DNA of 8,304 bases from Clostridia bacterium (GTDB lineage Bacteria > Bacillota > Clostridia > Oscillospirales > CAG-272), in NCBI GenBank assembly GCA_900770145.1, contig CAAGJL010000197.1, forward strand, positions 1 to 8,304, given 5' to 3'. Both the position numbers and the translations under genes were made by a program. The notes under the pieces were generated by a model, which was given only the letters and a program-made list of their open reading frames with translations, did not search any database and was not told where the DNA came from. Positions 6,002 to 8,304 of the stretch are shown here, piece after piece. The stretch's first letter is position 1, and the number at the start of each line of letters is the position of its first letter.

Positions 6002-7501
6002 ATGAAAAACCTTTATGTAATCCTGCCGGAAAAGATCGGCACGATCGACAAAAACATCTACGGTCAGTTTGCCGAGCACATCGGCGGCGTGATGTATGAC
6101 GGGCTGTGGGTGGGGGAGGACTCTCCGGTGCCCAACATCGGCGGATGGAGAAAAAAAGCGGTGGAAAAACTGCGCGCCATCCACGTGCCGGTGCTCCGGT
6201 GGCCCGGCGGGTGCTTTGCCGAGACCTACCATTGGCGTGACGGTATCGGCCCCCGCGAAAAACGCCCCACGCGGCTTTCCTGGTGGGGGTATGAGGACGG
6301 GAGAACCGAGAGCAATGCCGTGGGCACGCATGAGTTTGTTCACCTTTGCCGCTTAGTTGGGGCGGAACCCTATTTTGCCATCAATATCACCACCATGACC
6401 CCGATGGACGCGCGGGATTGGATTGACTATTGCAACTCCCCGCGCGGGAGCACTACGTTGGCGCTGGAACGTGAGAAAAACGGCGCCCCGGAGCCGTTCG
6501 GCGTCAGATACTGGGGCGTGGGCAATGAGACCTGGGGCGGTGGCGGCGAGATGAGCGCCGTCCATTACGCGCACGAGTACCGCAAATACGCCACAGTGCT
6601 CTACGACCTGACCCGGTATATGGGCGGGGAACTGTTTGTTTCCGGCACCAACTCGCTGGAAGCGGATTGGGCAAAAGACTGCCTTGGCGAATTGCGAAAC
6701 CTGCGGTACAGCAAATTTAACGGCTATACGCTTCACTACTATTGCGGGGGCAGCGAGTGCCGCGGATTCGATGCGGACGGCTGGTATGACACGATGCGCA
6801 AAGTGCAACGCACGCAAACGGTGATTGACCGCAGTTGGGGCTTTATCATGGGCTACGGGATGGAAAAAGAGGCAAAACTGGTGTTTGACGAGTGGGGCAC
6901 CTGGCACAAGCCCGGTAGCGGCCCCAGCAAAGGGGCAAACCTGTATGAACAGCAATCCACCATGCGCGAGGCACTGGTAGCGGGGAACACGCTGAACATT
7001 TTTCAGAACAACTGCGACAAAATCCGGATGGCGAACATCGCGCAGGTGGTCAACAATCTGCAAAGCCTGATGCTGGCGGCGGGGGATCGGTGCATTACCA
7101 CTCCCACGTATCACGTTTTTGACCTCTATCAGGGGCATATGGACGCCACCGCCGTGCGCACCGCAATCGACAACGACGAGATTGCGTACATCAATCCCAA
7201 GGACGGACAGGAGGCAAAAATTCTGCGCTTTTCCGCCTCCGCCTCGGTGAAGGAGGGAAAAGTGACCGTTACGCTGACCAATGCGGATTTGCAAAACGGC
7301 GCGGAAATCGCCCTGCACATTGTCGGCGGAACGACAAAAGGGGCGGCAACGGTGCGCGTTTTGCACTGTGACAACCCGGACACCGTCAACACGTTTGAGG
7401 CACCGGATCAGGTAATCCCCGCGCCCGCCGCGGAGGTTCCTCCGGAGAAAGTTGTTTTGCCGCCCGCCTGCGTGGCGACAATCGAAATTCCGCTGGCGTA
7501 A
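6002..7501 (+). CDS. abfA: GH51 alpha-L-arabinofuranosidase
   Basis: A 499-residue intracellular GH51 enzyme that releases terminal alpha-L-arabinofuranose from arabinan, arabinoxylan or arabinogalactan oligosaccharides by a retaining mechanism. Conserved blocks are IYGQFAEHIGG, DGLWVGEDSPVPN, RWPGGCFAETYHWRDGIGP and GTHEF. The acid/base lies in GVGNE176TWG, the nucleophile in LVFDE297WGTWH, and near the C-terminal part is TPTYHVFDLYQGH. Length and spacing of the two glutamates match Geobacillus AbfA (E175 and E294, about 502 residues) very closely. The usual NENWGCGG is NETWGGGG here, a minor variation. A (beta/alpha)8 barrel is followed by a C-terminal beta domain from about residue 385. 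ATG 6002 has AAGGAAA about 6 nt upstream and begins 18 nt after the GH36 stop. Last gene of the operon, followed by a GC-rich hairpin. No signal peptide. Confidence 0.95.
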   Translation: MKNLYVILPEKIGTIDKNIYGQFAEHIGGVMYDGLWVGEDSPVPNIGGWRKKAVEKLRAIHVPVLRWPGGCFAETYHWRDGIGPREKRPTRLSWWGYEDGRTESNAVGTHEFVHLCRLVGAEPYFAINITTMTPMDARDWIDYCNSPRGSTTLALEREKNGAPEPFGVRYWGVGNETWGGGGEMSAVHYAHEYRKYATVLYDLTRYMGGELFVSGTNSLEADWAKDCLGELRNLRYSKFNGYTLHYYCGGSECRGFDADGWYDTMRKVQRTQTVIDRSWGFIMGYGMEKEAKLVFDEWGTWHKPGSGPSKGANLYEQQSTMREALVAGNTLNIFQNNCDKIRMANIAQVVNNLQSLMLAAGDRCITTPTYHVFDLYQGHMDATAVRTAIDNDEIAYINPKDGQEAKILRFSASASVKEGKVTVTLTNADLQNGAEIALHIVGGTTKGAATVRVLHCDNPDTVNTFEAPDQVIPAPAAEVPPEKVVLPPACVATIEIPLA

Positions 7502-7506
7502 AAACC

Positions 7507-7534
7507 GCCCCGCCCCGGTACGCCGGGGCGGGGC
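7507..7534 (+). terminator. Strong GC-rich hairpin ending the operon
   Basis: Two perfect 12-nt arms (7507-7518 and 7523-7534) close a TACG tetraloop 5 nt after the GH51 stop. The stem is almost entirely G-C. There is no U tract directly behind it; the first T run (7545-7549) starts 10 nt later. It may therefore act as a pause or mRNA 3'-end stabiliser as much as an intrinsic terminator. Confidence 0.7.
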
Positions 7535-7543
7535 ACTGCCGAA

Positions 7544-7575
7544 CTTTTTGAAAAAACCACATTTTTTGCAAAAAG
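7544..7575. repeat. AT-rich inverted repeat behind the operon hairpin
   Basis: The arms CTTTTTGAAAAAA (7544-7556) and TTTTTTGCAAAAAG (7562-7575) pair over 13 bp with one bulged base, around a 5-nt loop. The repeat may help termination behind the GC hairpin, or act in the minus direction. It ends 3 bp before the -35 box of the tRNA promoter and could also serve as an upstream A/T element. Confidence 0.4.
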
Positions 7576-7578
7576 GGC

Positions 7579-7607
7579 TTGACAAGCGGCAAGGACTGTG
7601 ATATAAT
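7579..7607 (+). promoter_or_regulatory. Consensus sigma-A promoter of the tRNA operon
   Basis: A perfect TTGACA (7579-7584) and a perfect TATAAT (7602-7607) are separated by 17 bp. The start is expected near 7614, about 11 nt ahead of the tRNA-Thr gene. This strength is typical for stable RNA operons. Confidence 0.92.
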
Positions 7608-7624
7608 TGCAACGTTCCGAAATC

Positions 7625-7699
7625 GCTGGTGTGGCTCAATGGCAGAGCAGCTGATTTGTAATCAGCAGGTTGATGGTTCGACTCCGTTCACCAGCTCCA
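7625..7699 (+). tRNA. trnT(tgt): tRNA-Thr (anticodon TGT), CCA encoded
   Basis: A 75-nt tRNA gene. The acceptor arms GCTGGTG and CACCAGC pair perfectly, and the D-stem is GCTC/GAGC. The anticodon stem GCTGA/TCAGC encloses the loop TTTGTAA with anticodon TGT. The T-arm GATGG/CCGTT (two G-U pairs) carries the standard loop TTCGACT. The discriminator is T7696, and the CCA end is encoded at 7697-7699. It decodes ACA and related threonine codons, and is first in the two-tRNA transcript. Confidence 0.95.
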
Positions 7700-7722
7700 A
7701 TGAGTCCGCATTACGGACTCAT
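7700..7722 (+). other. Perfect hairpin in the tRNA-Thr/tRNA-Tyr spacer
   Basis: ATGAGTCCG and CGGACTCAT form a perfect 9-bp stem with a 5-nt loop (CATTA), filling nearly the whole 27-nt spacer. It begins one base after the encoded CCA and ends 4 nt before tRNA-Tyr. It probably keeps the two tRNA domains apart and guides processing of the precursor. The U-poor tail argues against a terminator. Confidence 0.7.
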
Positions 7723-7726
7723 ATTT

Positions 7727-7808
7727 GGGGGATTTCCCGAGCGGCCAAAGGGGGCAGACTGTAAATCTGTTGTCACTGACTTCGGTGGTCCGAATCCACC
7801 ATCCCCCA
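7727..7808 (+). tRNA. trnY(gta): tRNA-Tyr (anticodon GTA), class II, CCA not encoded
   Basis: An 82-nt class II tRNA. The acceptor arms GGGGGAT/ATCCCCC are perfect, and the D-arm CCC/GGG has loop GAGCGGCCAAA. The anticodon loop CTGTAAA carries GTA between CAGA and TCTG. A long variable arm containing CTGACTTCGGT is present, as expected for bacterial tRNA-Tyr. The T-stem GGTGG/CCACC is perfect, but the loop is TCCGAAT: position 55, normally the T that becomes pseudouridine, is C. Discriminator A7808 is followed by CCCA, so the CCA end must be added enzymatically, unlike the neighbouring tRNA-Thr. Confidence 0.93.
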
Positions 7809-7811
7809 CCC

Positions 7812-7848
7812 AACATAAAAAGCAGCCTTTATGGCTGCCTTTTATGTT
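7812..7848 (+). terminator. Intrinsic terminator of the tRNA operon
   Basis: A 16-bp stem (7812-7827 with 7833-7848, one A-C mismatch) encloses the loop TTTAT. The GC core GCAGCC/GGCTGC is preceded by an A run and followed by CTTTTATGTTT. This is a good rho-independent terminator, and by symmetry it may also work on the minus strand. It lies directly behind tRNA-Tyr. Confidence 0.88.
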
Positions 7849-7926
7849 TGTATGGTGACTTGAATATCCGGACCGCGCTTTGCGCCGAAATATATTCCGC
7901 ACGCTGTCCGGGCTTATATGTATCGG

Positions 7927-7960
7927 TTGCGGTCACGTCCGTTTTATGTTATAATATAAT
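7927..7960 (+). promoter_or_regulatory. Probable sigma-A promoter upstream of the small frameshifted gene
   Basis: TTGCGG (7927-7932), 17 bp, then a perfect TATAAT (7950-7955). A second TATAAT overlaps by one base (7955-7960). The -35 box is weak. The start would fall near 7962-7967, about 30 nt ahead of the ribosome binding site and ATG at 7982-7995. Confidence 0.6.
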
Positions 7961-7992
7961 CGTATCTTGATTCAATTTTATGGAGGTACATC

Positions 7993-8183
7993 ATGCTTTT
8001 TCGTATATATCGTAATGGAAGAAAAGAGGTTTTTCGCTCGTTTCTCCGGAGATAGTTCTTGTTTCCGATGTTCGGACGTGCCTCAAAGCCTGAAAGATGC
8101 CGGAGTACAGGTCGAAAAAGTGTGCGACGGGCATTCGGTGCTTCGGTCCCGAGGAACACCTTGAGGTAACGTTTGTCAGGTGA
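7993..8183 (+). pseudogene. Candidate small frameshifted gene, product unknown
   Basis: A promoter and an excellent ribosome binding site (GGAGG at 7982-7986, 6 nt before ATG 7993) lead into a reading frame that stops after 20 codons (MLFRIYRNGRKEVFRSFLRR, TAG at 8053-8055). Plausible protein continues in the other frames. SPEIVLVSDVRTCLK is read from 8043 to 8087, DAGVQVEKVCDGHSV from 8096 to 8140 one frame over, and FGPEEHLEVTFVR ends at TGA 8181-8183 back in the former frame. Together they would make a protein of about 60 residues with strand-like stretches. I recognise no family. The pattern suggests a decayed small gene or indel errors. Alternatives are a real 20-residue Arg-rich peptide or leader, or non-coding sequence. 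No transcription or protein evidence is visible. Confidence 0.35.
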
Positions 8184-8238
8184 TCGGCATGTGTTTCATG
8201 GTGTCGTACGTAAAAATATACCTTCCGACATCAAATGC

Positions 8239-8267
8239 TTGCATTTTGCGGCAGCTTGTGGTATACT
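8239..8267 (+). promoter_or_regulatory. Extended -10 promoter for a gene beyond the right edge
   Basis: TTGCAT (8239-8244), 17 bp, then TATACT (8262-8267) with an extended -10 TG at 8259-8260. The start would be near 8274. The window ends with AGAGG (8300-8304), which could be the ribosome binding site of the next gene. Confidence 0.7.
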
Positions 8268-8304
8268 GAATAGCACACCGTATCTTTTTACACCGAAACA
8301 GAGG

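Larger units (their letters stand above)
7849..8238. other. Gene-poor stretch between the tRNA operon and the right-edge promoter
   Basis: Besides the promoter at 7927 and the candidate frameshifted gene at 7993-8183, I see no intact gene here. There is a small inverted repeat, CCGGAC/GTCCGG (7868-7873 and 7906-7911), with GCGC-TTT-GCGC (7875-7885) inside it, and a hairpin-prone segment at about 8137-8160. I recognise no known RNA family, riboswitch or mobile element. Confidence 0.5.

Noticed and set aside
7700..7722. Terminator between the two tRNA genes
   Set aside because: The hairpin has no U-rich tail, and tRNA-Tyr has no promoter of its own in the short spacer; a strong terminator follows tRNA-Tyr instead.
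7944..8159. 71-codon minus-strand frame and 65-codon plus-strand frame (7967-8164) in the right-hand gap
   Set aside because: Both need non-ATG starts without a convincing ribosome binding site, and neither translation resembles a known protein. The well-supported start in the region is ATG 7993.
1..8304. CRISPR arrays, insertion sequences, phage genes, microcompartment genes
   Set aside because: I saw no spaced direct repeats, transposase or integrase motifs, phage structural genes or shell proteins in any frame.

Overview
The window looks like a piece of chromosome from an anaerobic Firmicute, probably a gut- or rumen-type Clostridia. The reasons are an oxygen-sensitive glycyl radical enzyme with its activase, strong GAGG/AGGAGG ribosome binding sites, consensus sigma-A promoters in AT-rich gaps between GC-rich genes, and bacterial-type tRNA genes. 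The organism assignment is inference; nothing in the window names a species.

Layout. Positions 1-233 (minus strand) hold the N-terminus of the ribosome-associated GTPase TypA/BipA, which runs off the left edge and has its own promoter. A divergent intergenic region (234-463) carries a consensus promoter for the plus-strand genes, with a perfect 12-bp palindrome of LacI-family type over the predicted transcription start. Next comes a tight five-gene operon (464-7501): a glycyl radical enzyme (GRE) of unassigned subfamily, its radical SAM activase, a HAD-family protein, a GH36 Sip1/raffinose-synthase-like alpha-galactosidase and a GH51 alpha-L-arabinofuranosidase. Junctions are 1-nt overlap, 8 nt, 4-nt overlap and 18 nt. 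A GC-rich hairpin follows. Then a consensus promoter drives a tRNA-Thr(UGU)/tRNA-Tyr(GUA) pair that ends in a good terminator. The last 450 bases hold a promoter, a ribosome binding site and what looks like a small frameshifted gene. A further promoter points out of the right edge.

How the genes may work together. The two glycoside hydrolases have no signal peptide and would act in the cytoplasm on imported oligosaccharides, releasing L-arabinofuranose and alpha-linked galactose (or the stereochemically equivalent beta-L-arabinopyranose). The GRE has a Cys-x-Glu active site as in the diol-dehydratase/lyase GREs, not the Cys-Cys of pyruvate formate-lyase. With the HAD protein it may process a sugar-derived polyol or acid under anaerobic conditions. 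This pairing of radical chemistry with hemicellulose-type glycosidases under one LacI-type operator is the most interesting aspect of the window. Several parts carry unusual residues: the GRE motifs are ACWE and RIWGWS, one ferredoxin-motif Cys of the activase is Leu, and the HAD motif I is DFNGT rather than DxDGT. The substrate cannot be read from sequence alone.
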